DNA from: Terriglobia bacterium
GTDB taxonomy: Bacteria > Acidobacteriota > Terriglobia > Versatilivoradales > Versatilivoraceae
Assembly (NCBI GenBank): GCA_022452285.1
Contig: JAKUNG010000003.1
Span: 165,470-229,469, forward strand
Direction: 5' to 3'
Length of the DNA: 64,000 bases
A program made the position numbers and the translations under genes. Positions 20,190 to 30,286 of this stretch are shown one piece after another (positions within the stretch are counted from its first letter, which is position 1; each line of letters begins with the position of its first letter). The notes below the pieces were generated by a model that worked only from the letters and a program-made list of their open reading frames with translations, was not told the origin of the DNA and searched no databases.

Positions 20190-23147
20190 ATGGACCAAAA
20201 ACAGATTTGTTCAAGTTTAGTGCAAACCAGAAAAATGAAGCTAAGAAAGTCAAAGGTTGAGAAAATCATTCTTACTGTAGCGAGCAACTTCCTGACAGAA
20301 TTAGGTTCTTATAGAGCATTGCATAGATTGTCCCTAAAGGTTTCTCTTGAAGAAGACCTCGGTTTAGGGAGTCTAGAAAGGGTTGAATTATTGCTCCGAT
20401 TAGAAATGGAACTTGGTCTGAAATTTCCAGAGCATTTGTTGTCTGAGGTGAAGACAGTTGAAGATATTGTTGGTGTGATTTTTGAACAAGAACAAGAAAA
20501 GGACCATTCTAATAAAAATAATCAGACTAGGAAGGTTAACTTGTTGCAGAAGGCCAAACAGGTTCAAGATGGTATGGCGGGTATTGATGCCTGGTCTAAA
20601 AATGGTGCTTGGCCTGAAACTCTTGACGAAGCTCTTTCGTATTACGCTCACCAAGGGAGGGACCGTCCTCACATTCATTTACGACTAGAAGACGGCCAAA
20701 TGCAGGTAATGTCCTATGGAAAGTTATTTGCGGAAAGTTCTCGTGTTGCAGGGGGATTAATAGAGAAATGGGGTCTCAACCCTGGAGACAGAGTTGGTGT
20801 TATGCTCCCAACAGGCCCTGATTTTTTTTATGCATTTTTTGGAATTATTTTGGCCGGAGGAATTCCGGTACCTCTATATCCCCCTTGGCAGGCTAACCGT
20901 TTGGAAGAATATGCCCAGCGTCAAACAGGAATCCTTGAAAATGCAGGAGTAAGATTTCTGGTTACCTTCCAAAGAGTTAAGCGATTAATGAGTATATTGA
21001 AAGTTGGCCTACCAAGACTAGAAAATGTTTTTACAGTCGAAAGCCTAGAGAAATGCTCAAAAAAAACTCGACCGTCTATTCCGCAAGACATTTCGTTGAT
21101 TCAGTATACTTCAGGAAGCACAGGAGATCCCAAAGGAGTAGTGTTGACGCATGCCAACTTGATTTCTAATATCCGGGGATCAGCTCAGGCTCTTAAAATA
21201 ACCTCCAAGGACATAGGTGTAAGTTGGCTGCCACTCTACCATGATATGGGGTTAATTGGTGCATGGCTTTCTTGTTTTTATCTGGGCATTCCCATTGTCA
21301 TTATGTCCCCTCAGGCATTTTTGAACCGACCAGAACGTTGGCTTTGGGCAATTCACCATTATCGAGCAACTTTGTCAGCTGCCCCAAACTTTGCTTACGA
21401 ACTTTGTTTAAGCAGGTTGAATGCTAAAGATCTAGAAGGTCTAGATCTTAGTTGCTTAAGAGCTGCACTGAATGGTGCAGAATTTGTTTCATTGGAAACC
21501 CTGGAAAGGTTTTCAATGAAGTTTAAGGAGTACGGCTTTAGGATAGAGTCCTTCCTTCCTGTCTACGGTTTGGCTGAGTGTTCATTAGCTGTTACCATTC
21601 CACCGTTAAATCGGTCCCCTCTTTATGAGAAAGTTAATAGAATAATTTTTGAAAACAGTGGTTATGCAAAATTGGCTGACAATAAAGAGGGAACCCCCTT
21701 AATTTTTATTTCCACTGGTAGGCCTCTTGTCAAACATGATGTCAGAATTGTCAGTGAGAACGGAGAGGTTCTCGCATCTCGGTCACAGGGACAAATCCAG
21801 TGTCGAGGACCCTCTGCAATGAAAGGTTATTTTGAAAACGATACAGCTACATCAGGCGTTCTTCAAGATAAATGGATCAACACAGGAGACTTGGGTTATC
21901 TAGCAAATGGGGAATTATTCGTTACAGGTCGGATCAAAGACCTCATTATTAAAGGCGGACGAAATATTTTTCCCCAGGAAGTAGAGCAGGCAACAGCTAG
22001 TGTAAAGGGAATTCGGAGAGGCTGTGTGGCAGCTTTTGGAGTTGCGGGCCCTGAACTGACGGGTGAGCGACTAGTCGTTGTGGCTGAAACCCGACTTTCT
22101 GAAACAAAAGATCAGCAAAAACTGATTTTAAAAGTCGCAGACTGCATTAGGAATAGATTAGCTATTTCCCCAGATGAAATTTTATTAGTTTCTCCCCACA
22201 CAGTACCAAAAACCTCGAGTGGTAAAATTCGGCGTGATAGTTGTAGGAAGATGTATTTACAGGATAGGTTGAATTTAAAAACTCCTGTTATCTGGATCCA
22301 AACAAGTCGGCTAGTTATGAAGGGATTAATCCGAATGATTTGGCTAGCTCTTAAGAAAGTAGTCTTTTGGATTTATGGGGGATATGTTTGGTTAATCTTG
22401 GGACTGGTGACAATACCATGCTGGTTATTATTAATATTAGCCATACCGAAATCAAAGCCTCAAAGAGCAACAGTTTTGTTAAAATTTTTGTCCCGGTTGA
22501 CCCTAAAATTATCGGGACTCCAGCCAATTATTAAGGGCGCTGAGAATTTTTTAAATTTGTCTGTCTATCCAGAAAAAGGTCTATTATTAGTTTCCAACCA
22601 TTCCAGCTATTTGGATATTCTCATCCTTGCTGCCTCCATACCTTTTGATTTTTGTTTTGTTGCAAAACGGGAAGCGGCATCTTGGCCTTTTGTGGGCACC
22701 TTTATAAAAAAGTCTGATTATTTAACTGTTGATCGTGAAAATGCTAGTGAAGCAGTTCAGGACAGCAATCGAATCAGGAGCGTGTTGTTGAGTGGGAGGC
22801 CAATACATATTTTCCCAGAAGGAACTTTTACAGCTGCTAATGGATTACGACCATTTCAAATGGGCGCTTTCAAAGCAGCTGTAGATACAAATTCTCCTCT
22901 TTTACCTGTTACCCTGCAGGGAACTCGAAAAGTGCTCCGTGATGGTGTTCTTTTTCCATCCTATCATAGGATTAACATTATAGTTAGTCCAGTCATAAGG
23001 CCAAGCGGTAAGGACTGGAAAGAAGCAATCAGACTTCGAGATAGAGTTCATTGTGAAATTCTTAAGAATTCGGGAGAAGATGCGTTACATCTTATTTTAG
23101 CTGGTCCAAAAAAGAAAAAGTTCAAGAGGGTTTTAGGTGACTCCTAG
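20190..23147 (+). CDS. ACP / fatty acyl-AMP ligase / PlsC acyltransferase fusion
   Basis: This 985-residue protein has three parts. Residues about 20-100 form an acyl-carrier domain with the phosphopantetheine Ser61 in DLGLGSLERVEL. Residues about 150-700 are an adenylate-forming ligase with YTSGSTGDPKG and PLYHDMGLIG, and a C-terminal GRIKDLIIKGGRN...KTSSGKIRR. These closely match the fatty acyl-AMP ligase (FAAL) group. After a membrane segment (about 713-755) comes a PlsC-type acyltransferase with NHSSYLD (the H-x4-D motif) and FPEGTF. I infer activation of free fatty acid, loading on its own ACP and transfer to a lysolipid. E. coli Aas has a similar pair of activities in the opposite domain order. 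Confidence 0.88.
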   Translation: MDQKQICSSLVQTRKMKLRKSKVEKIILTVASNFLTELGSYRALHRLSLKVSLEEDLGLGSLERVELLLRLEMELGLKFPEHLLSEVKTVEDIVGVIFEQEQEKDHSNKNNQTRKVNLLQKAKQVQDGMAGIDAWSKNGAWPETLDEALSYYAHQGRDRPHIHLRLEDGQMQVMSYGKLFAESSRVAGGLIEKWGLNPGDRVGVMLPTGPDFFYAFFGIILAGGIPVPLYPPWQANRLEEYAQRQTGILENAGVRFLVTFQRVKRLMSILKVGLPRLENVFTVESLEKCSKKTRPSIPQDISLIQYTSGSTGDPKGVVLTHANLISNIRGSAQALKITSKDIGVSWLPLYHDMGLIGAWLSCFYLGIPIVIMSPQAFLNRPERWLWAIHHYRATLSAAPNFAYELCLSRLNAKDLEGLDLSCLRAALNGAEFVSLETLERFSMKFKEYGFRIESFLPVYGLAECSLAVTIPPLNRSPLYEKVNRIIFENSGYAKLADNKEGTPLIFISTGRPLVKHDVRIVSENGEVLASRSQGQIQCRGPSAMKGYFENDTATSGVLQDKWINTGDLGYLANGELFVTGRIKDLIIKGGRNIFPQEVEQATASVKGIRRGCVAAFGVAGPELTGERLVVVAETRLSETKDQQKLILKVADCIRNRLAISPDEILLVSPHTVPKTSSGKIRRDSCRKMYLQDRLNLKTPVIWIQTSRLVMKGLIRMIWLALKKVVFWIYGGYVWLILGLVTIPCWLLLILAIPKSKPQRATVLLKFLSRLTLKLSGLQPIIKGAENFLNLSVYPEKGLLLVSNHSSYLDILILAASIPFDFCFVAKREAASWPFVGTFIKKSDYLTVDRENASEAVQDSNRIRSVLLSGRPIHIFPEGTFTAANGLRPFQMGAFKAAVDTNSPLLPVTLQGTRKVLRDGVLFPSYHRINIIVSPVIRPSGKDWKEAIRLRDRVHCEILKNSGEDALHLILAGPKKKKFKRVLGDS

Positions 23148-23277
23148 AAAAATAGGATGGCTTTTTTGAACTGAAAATGAGGTTACTTATCTAATTGCTG
23201 TTTGGCCATGCTTAATTAAAAAAGCTTTTTTAGAGTACAGTTGATTCTCAATATATTTTTAGCTAAGGAACTAAAAA

Positions 23278-24774
23278 ATGACTCAAAGCAACCCTGAGTT
23301 TAGTGATCAATTGATCCTCACCATTGATGTAGGCAGCTCTTCAGTGCGTGCTAGCCTGTACGACCAAGAAGCTAGTGTTAAAGATAATTTCCAGAGTCGC
23401 AGGAATTATAATTTTGAAACCACTTCAGGCGGAGGTGTTGAATTTGATGCGGATGTTCTTTTTAAACTGGTTTTAGAGGTAATAGATGAGGTATTAGAAC
23501 GTTGTGGAAAAAGGTGTTCCCGAATCGTTGCAGTGGCGATGTCTACTTTTTGGCATAATTTGGTAGGGATAAACGTTGCTGGCCAAGCAATAACTCCAAT
23601 TTATTCCTGGGCTGATACGCGCAGCTCCAAAGAAGCGGAAGGTTTCCGACAGAGGATCGACGAGGTTCACTATCATGGTAGGACGGGATGTGTAATTCAT
23701 CCCAGCTATTTGCCCTCGAAGTTGATATGGATCAAAGAAGCTCAACCTCAAATATTTCGTAAAGTTTCTCGTTGGATGTCTTTTGGAGAGTATTGTTACT
23801 TAAAATTTTTTGGAATAGCTTCTTGTAGCTTTTCAATGGCTTCTGGAACAGGCTTATTTAACCAAAATTTACAGGATTGGGATAATGAAGTTTTAGAAAT
23901 TCTTCCAATTGAAAGAAATCAACTGTCACCCCTAATTGACTTGGATAAGCCATTCAGGGGACTCATTAAGCCATTCTCTAGTCGCTGGCCCAGTCTAAAC
24001 CGAATCCCGTGGTTGCCTGCTATGGGTGATGGAGCCTGTAGTAATATCGGCAGCGGATGTTCTAGCCCAAAGAGTTTAGCTCTCATGGTAGGAACTTCTG
24101 GAGCCATGAGGGTTGTATTTAGGAAGAAGAAGATCAATATTCCTCAGGGCTTATGGTGTTACCGTGTGGATCGCCATCGGTTGGTTATGGGGGGTGCCCT
24201 TAGCAATGGAGGCCTTCTTGTTGCTTGGATGAGAGAGACCTTAAACTTACCTCAAGAAAAAGAAATGCTTGAATGCCAAATTGCAGAAATGGAGCCCTCT
24301 TCACATGGTCTTACTATACTCCCATTTTTAGCAGGGGAACGGAGTCCTGGTTGGCATTCAAGTGCGAGGGCAACGATTAAGGGGCTTAGTTTACATACAA
24401 AGCCTCTTGATATTTTCCGAGCCTCCCTCGAATCAGTAGCTTACCGTTTTGCTAAAATAGAAAAGCTTTTAACCCCAGTTGTCCCGGAAAATGAAGAAAT
24501 TATAGCTTCTGGTGGAGGAATTTTGCATTCACCAACTTGGCTTCAGATTATGGCTGATGTTCTGGCTAAGCCGATCTTTGCCTCAGGAGTGAGTGAAGCG
24601 TCCAGTAGGGGAGCTGCTCTGTTAGCGTTAGAAGTTTTGGGGTATATTGGAAGGATAGAGGATGTTAAAATCCCTATGGGTTCAAGTTATACCCCTAACT
24701 TGGAAAAACATGACAAGTATCTAAAGGCTATGGAAGAAACAGAACAACTATATCAGTTAATATTGGGTAATTAA
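23278..24774 (+). CDS. FGGY-family carbohydrate kinase (gluconokinase-like)
   Basis: The 498-residue product has the two-lobed FGGY fold: an N-terminal phosphate-binding loop LTIDVGSSSVRASLYD, a second nucleotide site around MVGTSGAMRVVF, and the C-terminal adenosine motif IIASGGGILHSPTWLQIMADVL. The pattern HPSYLPSKLIW and MASGTGLFNQN is closest in my recognition to gluconate kinases of this family. Specificity for another sugar is possible. It lies 148 bp before transaldolase, which fits feeding of 6-phosphogluconate or another sugar phosphate into the pentose phosphate pathway. Confidence 0.85.
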   Translation: MTQSNPEFSDQLILTIDVGSSSVRASLYDQEASVKDNFQSRRNYNFETTSGGGVEFDADVLFKLVLEVIDEVLERCGKRCSRIVAVAMSTFWHNLVGINVAGQAITPIYSWADTRSSKEAEGFRQRIDEVHYHGRTGCVIHPSYLPSKLIWIKEAQPQIFRKVSRWMSFGEYCYLKFFGIASCSFSMASGTGLFNQNLQDWDNEVLEILPIERNQLSPLIDLDKPFRGLIKPFSSRWPSLNRIPWLPAMGDGACSNIGSGCSSPKSLALMVGTSGAMRVVFRKKKINIPQGLWCYRVDRHRLVMGGALSNGGLLVAWMRETLNLPQEKEMLECQIAEMEPSSHGLTILPFLAGERSPGWHSSARATIKGLSLHTKPLDIFRASLESVAYRFAKIEKLLTPVVPENEEIIASGGGILHSPTWLQIMADVLAKPIFASGVSEASSRGAALLALEVLGYIGRIEDVKIPMGSSYTPNLEKHDKYLKAMEETEQLYQLILGN

Positions 24775-24922
24775 TTTTGATTGGCTTTTATAATCTTTCG
24801 GATGAAACTCTGAAAAAGGGTGCCTTGGACTACTATTTTTCGTTAAGAATCTCCTTCTGATAATTCTTGGGTTGAAGATTTTATTATATTTAAGTTACAT
24901 GCTTCCAACGAAGGAGCTATAA

Positions 24923-26065
24923 ATGGGAATTGAGGAAGAAGTAACTAATTCGTTACTCAAACTGCGTTCTGTAGGCCAAAGTCCTTGGTGCGATAGTATT
25001 AGTCGATCCCTTATTAATGAACTGCCTCAAAGAATTGCTAAAGATGGTCTATGTGGGATTACATCTAATCCGACAATTTTTGAGAAGGCTATCAATGGCA
25101 GTTTGGATTATGACAAAGAAATTCAATCGTTGGCTCAAGCTGGAATGTCGACCTTCGGGATTTATGAGTCTTTAGTGGTTCACGACATTCAGAAAACAGC
25201 AGATCAGTTTGGAAAGTTGTTTGAAAAATCGAACAAAATAGATGGTTTTGTAAGCTTAGAAGTTTCTCCTCATCTAGCCCACAACACTCAAAAAACAATT
25301 GAAGAAGGACGTCATTTATGGAGGTTAGTAGCAAGACCCAATCTAATGATTAAGGTTCCCGCAACTCCAGCAGGCATTCCTGCCGTTACTCAGCTAATCA
25401 GTGAAGGGATTAATGTAAATGTTACATTAATGTTCTCAATCAATCATTACCGACAGGTAGCAAAAGCTTATATGAGAGGCCTAGAATCTCTAGATAGGAC
25501 TGCTAGTTTTCTGCCAGTTGCTTCAGTTGCTAGTTTTTTTGTTAGTCGAGTGGATACAGTTGTAGATAAATTGCTTTGTCAGTTGAAAGAACAGGCTTCA
25601 ACAGAAATAGTAAAAAATACTTGTGAAGATTTGTTTGGTAAGGCAGCCATTGCTAATACCCGTTTAGTTTATCAAGAGTTCAAGAAAATTTTTTCAGAGA
25701 AATCATTCCTTAACTTTAAAGAAAAAGGGTTCAATGTTCAAAGACCACTTTGGGCTAGTACCAGTACTAAAAATCCAAATTACCGGGACGTTTTGTATGT
25801 CGAGGAACTAATAGGGGAGAATACTATCAATACCATGCCACTTGATACCATGGCAGCTTTTAGAAGTCATGGTAGGGTGACTTCTACTTTGGAAAATGGT
25901 TTAGAGGATGCCATCAGAACTCTCTCTCTTCTTAAGGATTTGGGGATCGATCTCGATGCAGTGACTCTTAAGCTACAGGAAGACGGCGTTAAACTTTTTT
26001 TGAATTCATTTGACAATTTAATTTCATCAATCGCAAAGAAGCGAAAAAAAATCACTAGAATTTGA
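24923..26065 (+). CDS. tal: Transaldolase
   Basis: Transaldolase transfers a dihydroxyacetone unit between sugar phosphates in the non-oxidative pentose phosphate pathway. The 380-residue product is of the longer bacterial type. DGLCGITSNPTIFEKAI holds the conserved TSNPTIF, and the Schiff-base Lys is in LMIKVPATPAG. GINVNVTLMFS and LWASTSTKNPNY are also conserved. GAAGGAG before the ATG is a strong ribosome site. The last 11 bp overlap the 3' end of the convergent flippase-like gene. Confidence 0.93.
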   Translation: MGIEEEVTNSLLKLRSVGQSPWCDSISRSLINELPQRIAKDGLCGITSNPTIFEKAINGSLDYDKEIQSLAQAGMSTFGIYESLVVHDIQKTADQFGKLFEKSNKIDGFVSLEVSPHLAHNTQKTIEEGRHLWRLVARPNLMIKVPATPAGIPAVTQLISEGINVNVTLMFSINHYRQVAKAYMRGLESLDRTASFLPVASVASFFVSRVDTVVDKLLCQLKEQASTEIVKNTCEDLFGKAAIANTRLVYQEFKKIFSEKSFLNFKEKGFNVQRPLWASTSTKNPNYRDVLYVEELIGENTINTMPLDTMAAFRSHGRVTSTLENGLEDAIRTLSLLKDLGIDLDAVTLKLQEDGVKLFLNSFDNLISSIAKKRKKITRI

Positions 26066-27098
26066 GTTTCTGGTCAGGTGAACCTTCTTTGGGGTCTGAA
26101 TGGCTTTGGGAAATAGTAGAAAGTTGTTTCCATGAAAACCCTTCCCGATTTAACAGGACTAATCCAACCAGAATAATTGGTGCCATTGAGAAAATGTAGG
26201 CAACATTACTGATGGCATGTGCTTGGGACTGAGGATCCTGAGAAGATAGGTTTTGTGAGAAAAAATTAACCAGAGTCAAACTCATAAATAATTGAAAGCC
26301 ACCCATTCCACCTGGAGTTGGAATGGCTACACCTACGACTGTAATAACGACTATCAAAAAAGCTCCCCAAAGAGGAAAGTCATCAAGATAAGCCATTAAT
26401 ACAAACCAATCTCTTAAAGCAATGCAACTCCAGATGGCTAGAGAAAGGATAGATGCTTTTAAAAGATTTCCACCCCTTTGTACAATCTTAAACCCTTCCA
26501 AGAAGGAGAGAAAAAGCTCCTTTAGTTTTGAGGGAATAATTTTTGGCCAACTCTTTTGACGGAGAAAAAAAATCAATAGGCCAAGCACTGACAACAATGC
26601 TAGAAAACCAAAAAAAGACCACTTGATGGTAAGCAAAATTTCTTGACTACGATCTGAGTTAGATGAATGAATTTGGGAAAATAAAAGCAAACACGATCCA
26701 AAGATTACAATTAATGTGATCATATCAAGCATCCGCTCTAAAAAGGATGTTCCTATCACCGAGAGAGATGAAACTTTTTCTTTTTTTGCCAGGAGCACAG
26801 AGGCAACTATTTCTCCAGCTCTAGGTGGAATTAAGTTGATAGTGTATTTGATTAAGGTAAAAGAAAATAATTTTTCATAAGAGATTTGGCTTTTGATAGG
26901 AACGAGCAAAATTCCCCATCTCCAAGCACGTAGGGCCATGTGAATCGTCGTAAAAACTAGGCTAATTAAAAGGAATAAAGGCTTGCCATTGAGCATTACC
27001 TCCCAAACTTTTTTCCAGTCAGGGACGCTAAAATAAATCAGAATAAACACCAGCAATGTCAACCCAAGGCTAATTATCCAAGCAAATGATTTTTTCAT
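26055..27098 (-). CDS. Flippase-like membrane protein (LPG synthase TM / UPF0104 family)
   Basis: The 347-residue polytopic membrane protein belongs to the lysylphosphatidylglycerol-synthase TM domain family (UPF0104), without any attached synthase domain. Typical sequence points are LRAWRWGILLVPI near the N-terminus, PPRAGEIVASVLLAKK, and VGVAIPTPGGMGGFQ towards the C-terminus. About eight hydrophobic segments are visible. Family members are proposed lipid translocases; the cargo here is unknown. It converges on transaldolase with an 11-bp overlap. Confidence 0.8.
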   Translation of the reverse strand: MKKSFAWIISLGLTLLVFILIYFSVPDWKKVWEVMLNGKPLFLLISLVFTTIHMALRAWRWGILLVPIKSQISYEKLFSFTLIKYTINLIPPRAGEIVASVLLAKKEKVSSLSVIGTSFLERMLDMITLIVIFGSCLLLFSQIHSSNSDRSQEILLTIKWSFFGFLALLSVLGLLIFFLRQKSWPKIIPSKLKELFLSFLEGFKIVQRGGNLLKASILSLAIWSCIALRDWFVLMAYLDDFPLWGAFLIVVITVVGVAIPTPGGMGGFQLFMSLTLVNFFSQNLSSQDPQSQAHAISNVAYIFSMAPIILVGLVLLNREGFSWKQLSTISQSHSDPKEGSPDQKLKF

Positions 27099-27476
27099 GG
27101 TTAATTCTTATAGATACGATTTTTTACAAACAAAATCCTGAAAATTATGAGAATAAAAGTGAATTAGAATGGTGTGTCCTTTGATTTAAACCAAATTGGA
27201 TAAACGCTTAGATCAATTTTCAACCTAAGGAATGGGCTAAACAAGTTTTGTTAAAGGCAATCCAAGGTTTTGATGGTGACACCCTAGCATGATAAAGGTG
27301 ACTTCTCAAGCAGCTAAGAGTACAATTGGAGTCGTTTTTGGCCAAGATAAAGAAGCTTTATGATTAGAAGGAGGGGGCTATTAAAATAATTTATTCGATT
27401 CTAGTATTTGAGAGACGGTTTTGATTTCGGGTAATTTTTAGGTCATTTTGGAATTTATTCGTTGAAGGAAGTGTAA
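27099..27476. other. Intergenic stretch with possible decayed coding remnant
   Basis: This is a 378-bp gap between divergent genes. No intact gene is seen. One frame reads INFQPKEWAKQVLLKAIQGF and then hits stops, and the same frame later gives LLKQLRVQLESFLAKIKKLYD. This might be a broken short gene, but it matches no family I know. An ATG at 27289 would give only 24 residues. Promoters for both neighbours must lie here. Confidence 0.35.
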
Positions 27477-28976
27477 ATGCTTCATCTAGATAAACTTAAA
27501 ACACTACTTGGAACGGTATCTGATCTGAGGGGAGCAGCATCTCTTTTGAGTTGGGATCAACAAACGTATATGCCATCAGGTAGTAGTTTTGCTCGTGCAG
27601 AGCAGTTGGCAACTTTAGAAAAGTTAGCTCATGCGCAGTTCACTTCTATGGAAATTGGGGAACATCTTGAAGGTGCAATTGGAGAGATAAAATCCTTAGC
27701 CTATGATTCAAACGCGGCTAGTTTAGTACGATTTGTGCGTAGAGAATATGACAGGGCTCAAAAGATACCACCCTCCTTAATTGCAGAAATTGCTCGACAG
27801 ACTTCCTTAGGCATGGAAGTTTGGGTAAAAGCTCGTAAGACCTCTAATTTTAGATCGTTTCAGAGTTCATTACAGAGAATTATTGAACTGCAGAGGGAAT
27901 TAGCTGATTGTTTAGGGTTTGAGAATAAACGCTATGACGCTTTATTAGATCAATACGAGCCTGGAATGACAACATCTACCTTAAATAAATTGTTTTCAGA
28001 CTTAAAATCGGGGTTACTTCCCTTGGTTGAGGGTTTATCCCAAAAGATAAATGCCGTTGATGACAAGGTACTGCATCAATATTTTCCTGCGGAGAAGCAA
28101 TTGGAATTTGGTCTCAAGATGGCTGAACTAATTGGTTACGATCTGAGCCGTGGAAGACAAGACCAATCGGTTCATCCTTTTTGTACATCATTTTCAATTA
28201 ATGATGTTCGAATTACTACACGCCTTGATGAAGAGTTTCTATCCTCTGCCCTTTTTGGAACATTGCATGAATGTGGTCATGCTCTTTATGAACAAGGAAT
28301 CAACATAGAATTAGAGAGAACTCTTCTTGGAGGAGGTACTTCACTGGGGATTCATGAATCCCAATCGAGGCTCTGGGAAAACTTAGTTGGTAGAAGTCGA
28401 GAATTTTGGAAATTTGCTTATCCAATTCTAAAGACTTTTTTCCATGATTCATTGGATAAATGTTCATTGGAATCTTTTTACCGTTCTATTAATCGTGTTC
28501 AGCCTTCTCTGATTCGTGTAGAAGCTGATGAAGTTACCTATAATCTACATATCATGCTCCGTTATGAATTAGAAGTAGACCTTTTGGAAGGTAATCTTCA
28601 GATTAAAGACTTGCCAGATGCTTGGAACAGCAAAATGAACAGATATCTGGGTGTTATTCCTTCTGATGATGCAGTTGGGGTACTACAAGATGTTCATTGG
28701 TCTCATGGTTTAATTGGTTATTTTCCTACCTATGCCTTAGGCAATTTAGTGTCAGTTCAATTTTATCAGCAAGCTCAAAAGGCGGTACCGACTATTGTTG
28801 CTGAAATTGAGGAAGGAAAATTTTCAAGCTTGCTTGCTTGGTTGAGAGAACACGTTCATCAGCATGGACGAAAATTTATGCCTGAAGAGCTTGTTAAAAA
28901 AGAAACTGGAGAATTTATCAGTGCAGAACCCTTTGTTCAATATCTTAAAGCAAAATATTCCGAGATATACTTTTGA
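27477..28976 (+). CDS. M32-family carboxypeptidase (Taq type)
   Basis: This is a 499-residue zinc carboxypeptidase of the M32 family. The metal motif is FGTLHECGHALYEQG (HExxH written HECGH), with the third ligand in the downstream GIHESQSRLWEN. DQQTYMPSGSSFARAEQL near the N-terminus and VHWSHGLIGYFPTYALGN near the C-terminus are also family hallmarks. There is no signal peptide, so it should act in the cytoplasm on peptides. bioB follows after a short gap on the same strand. Confidence 0.92.
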   Translation: MLHLDKLKTLLGTVSDLRGAASLLSWDQQTYMPSGSSFARAEQLATLEKLAHAQFTSMEIGEHLEGAIGEIKSLAYDSNAASLVRFVRREYDRAQKIPPSLIAEIARQTSLGMEVWVKARKTSNFRSFQSSLQRIIELQRELADCLGFENKRYDALLDQYEPGMTTSTLNKLFSDLKSGLLPLVEGLSQKINAVDDKVLHQYFPAEKQLEFGLKMAELIGYDLSRGRQDQSVHPFCTSFSINDVRITTRLDEEFLSSALFGTLHECGHALYEQGINIELERTLLGGGTSLGIHESQSRLWENLVGRSREFWKFAYPILKTFFHDSLDKCSLESFYRSINRVQPSLIRVEADEVTYNLHIMLRYELEVDLLEGNLQIKDLPDAWNSKMNRYLGVIPSDDAVGVLQDVHWSHGLIGYFPTYALGNLVSVQFYQQAQKAVPTIVAEIEEGKFSSLLAWLREHVHQHGRKFMPEELVKKETGEFISAEPFVQYLKAKYSEIYF

Positions 28977-29068
28977 TTGACAGATGAAAACCCTGAAGAA
29001 AAAAAACATAAGATTTTTTCTGAAATACAAAAGCGGTGTTTTATTTAATAAATGTAAAGAGAAAAAAA

Positions 29069-30055
29069 ATGAAAAAAGTTGAGTTAAATTCAATCCGCCA
29101 TGATTGGGACATTGAAGAAATTGAAGCTACTTATCTGTTACCCATACCTGAGCTGATCTTTCGTGCTCAGTGTTTCCATCGTTCCTATCATTCCTCTGAG
29201 GAGGTACAAGGGTGTTCCCTGCTAAGTATTAAGACAGGCGGCTGCCCAGAGGATTGTGGGTACTGCCCTCAGTCAGCCCATTACAATACGGATTTATCCG
29301 ACCACGGTTTAATGAACCTCGAGGACACCTTGGTCGAAGCAGAAAAAGCCTGTCAGGCGGGGGCTACCCGGTTTTGTATGGGAGCTGCTTGGAGGCAGGC
29401 CCCTGAGGGTCTGGAGTTTGACAGGGTTCTAGAAATGATACGAGGAGTTAGAAGCCTTGGGATGGAGGCTTGTTGCACCTTAGGTATGTTGACAGAAAAA
29501 CAGGCTGCGGCATTAGCTTCAGCTGGCCTAACTGCTTACAATCATAATCTCGACACTTCACCTGAATTTTATGGGGAAATAATTACCACGCGCACTTATC
29601 AGGATCGACTTGAAACTTTAGCTCACGTTCGAGCAGTTGGGATCAGTGTTTGCTGTGGGGGCATTATTGGAATGGGAGAAAGTCGCTGGGATCGATGCCG
29701 TTTACTTGAGCAATTAGCCATTCAAAATCCTCATCCTGAGAGTGTTCCTATTAACTTATTAGTTCGTGTGGAGGGCACTCCTCTTTTCAGTCAAGAAGAG
29801 TTCGACACTATTGAAATGGTTCGAACGATGGCTACCGCTAGAATCTTGATGCCTAAATCTATGGTGCGCCTGAGTGCAGGCAGATCATCACTTTCAGATG
29901 AAATTCAAACTCTGTGCTTCCTTGCAGGTGCAAATTCAATTTTTATGGGTGAACGCCTATTAACTACTCCTAATCCCCAAACTCACGAAGACCAAAAGTT
30001 ATTAGATCGACTAGGAATGAAGTTCAGGCCTATTAGTACATCAAGGATTAATTAA
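29069..30055 (+). CDS. bioB: Biotin synthase
   Basis: BioB is the radical SAM enzyme that inserts sulfur into dethiobiotin. The [4Fe-4S] motif is [16 protein letters not shown] (CxxxCxxC), and [23 protein letters not shown] and [11 protein letters not shown] supply the other conserved parts, including the Arg in the second-cluster site. I start at ATG 29069 (328 residues) because AAAGAGA lies just upstream and the GTG at 29036 adds a non-conserved peptide. No other biotin genes are present in the window. Confidence 0.95.
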   Translation: MKKVELNSIRHDWDIEEIEATYLLPIPELIFRAQCFHRSYHSSEEVQGCSLLSIKTGGCPEDCGYCPQSAHYNTDLSDHGLMNLEDTLVEAEKACQAGATRFCMGAAWRQAPEGLEFDRVLEMIRGVRSLGMEACCTLGMLTEKQAAALASAGLTAYNHNLDTSPEFYGEIITTRTYQDRLETLAHVRAVGISVCCGGIIGMGESRWDRCRLLEQLAIQNPHPESVPINLLVRVEGTPLFSQEEFDTIEMVRTMATARILMPKSMVRLSAGRSSLSDEIQTLCFLAGANSIFMGERLLTTPNPQTHEDQKLLDRLGMKFRPISTSRIN

Positions 30056-30286
30056 ATAAGGTATTGGAGAATTCAAAAGGAACAATTCAAATCTACGCAA
30101 CAACTTATTCTAGGAGAGAATCAAAAAGTTTGGTTCAGTGTTGAAGGGTACCAATTTGATTAAGAAATAGGTCAATCAGATGTGTATAGGGATTTAACAT
30201 TAGGTAAACAATTTTAAATTAATCATGAAAAAAGCTCTTCTTTCTAGGAGCTCAGTTAAAGACGAGTGGTATATTTTTCTTTGCTT

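Noticed and set aside
30222-30252. Hairpin AGCTC...GAGCT before rfaE2
   Set aside because: Only five base pairs, and the T run that would make it a terminator lies on the minus strand, where no gene ends.
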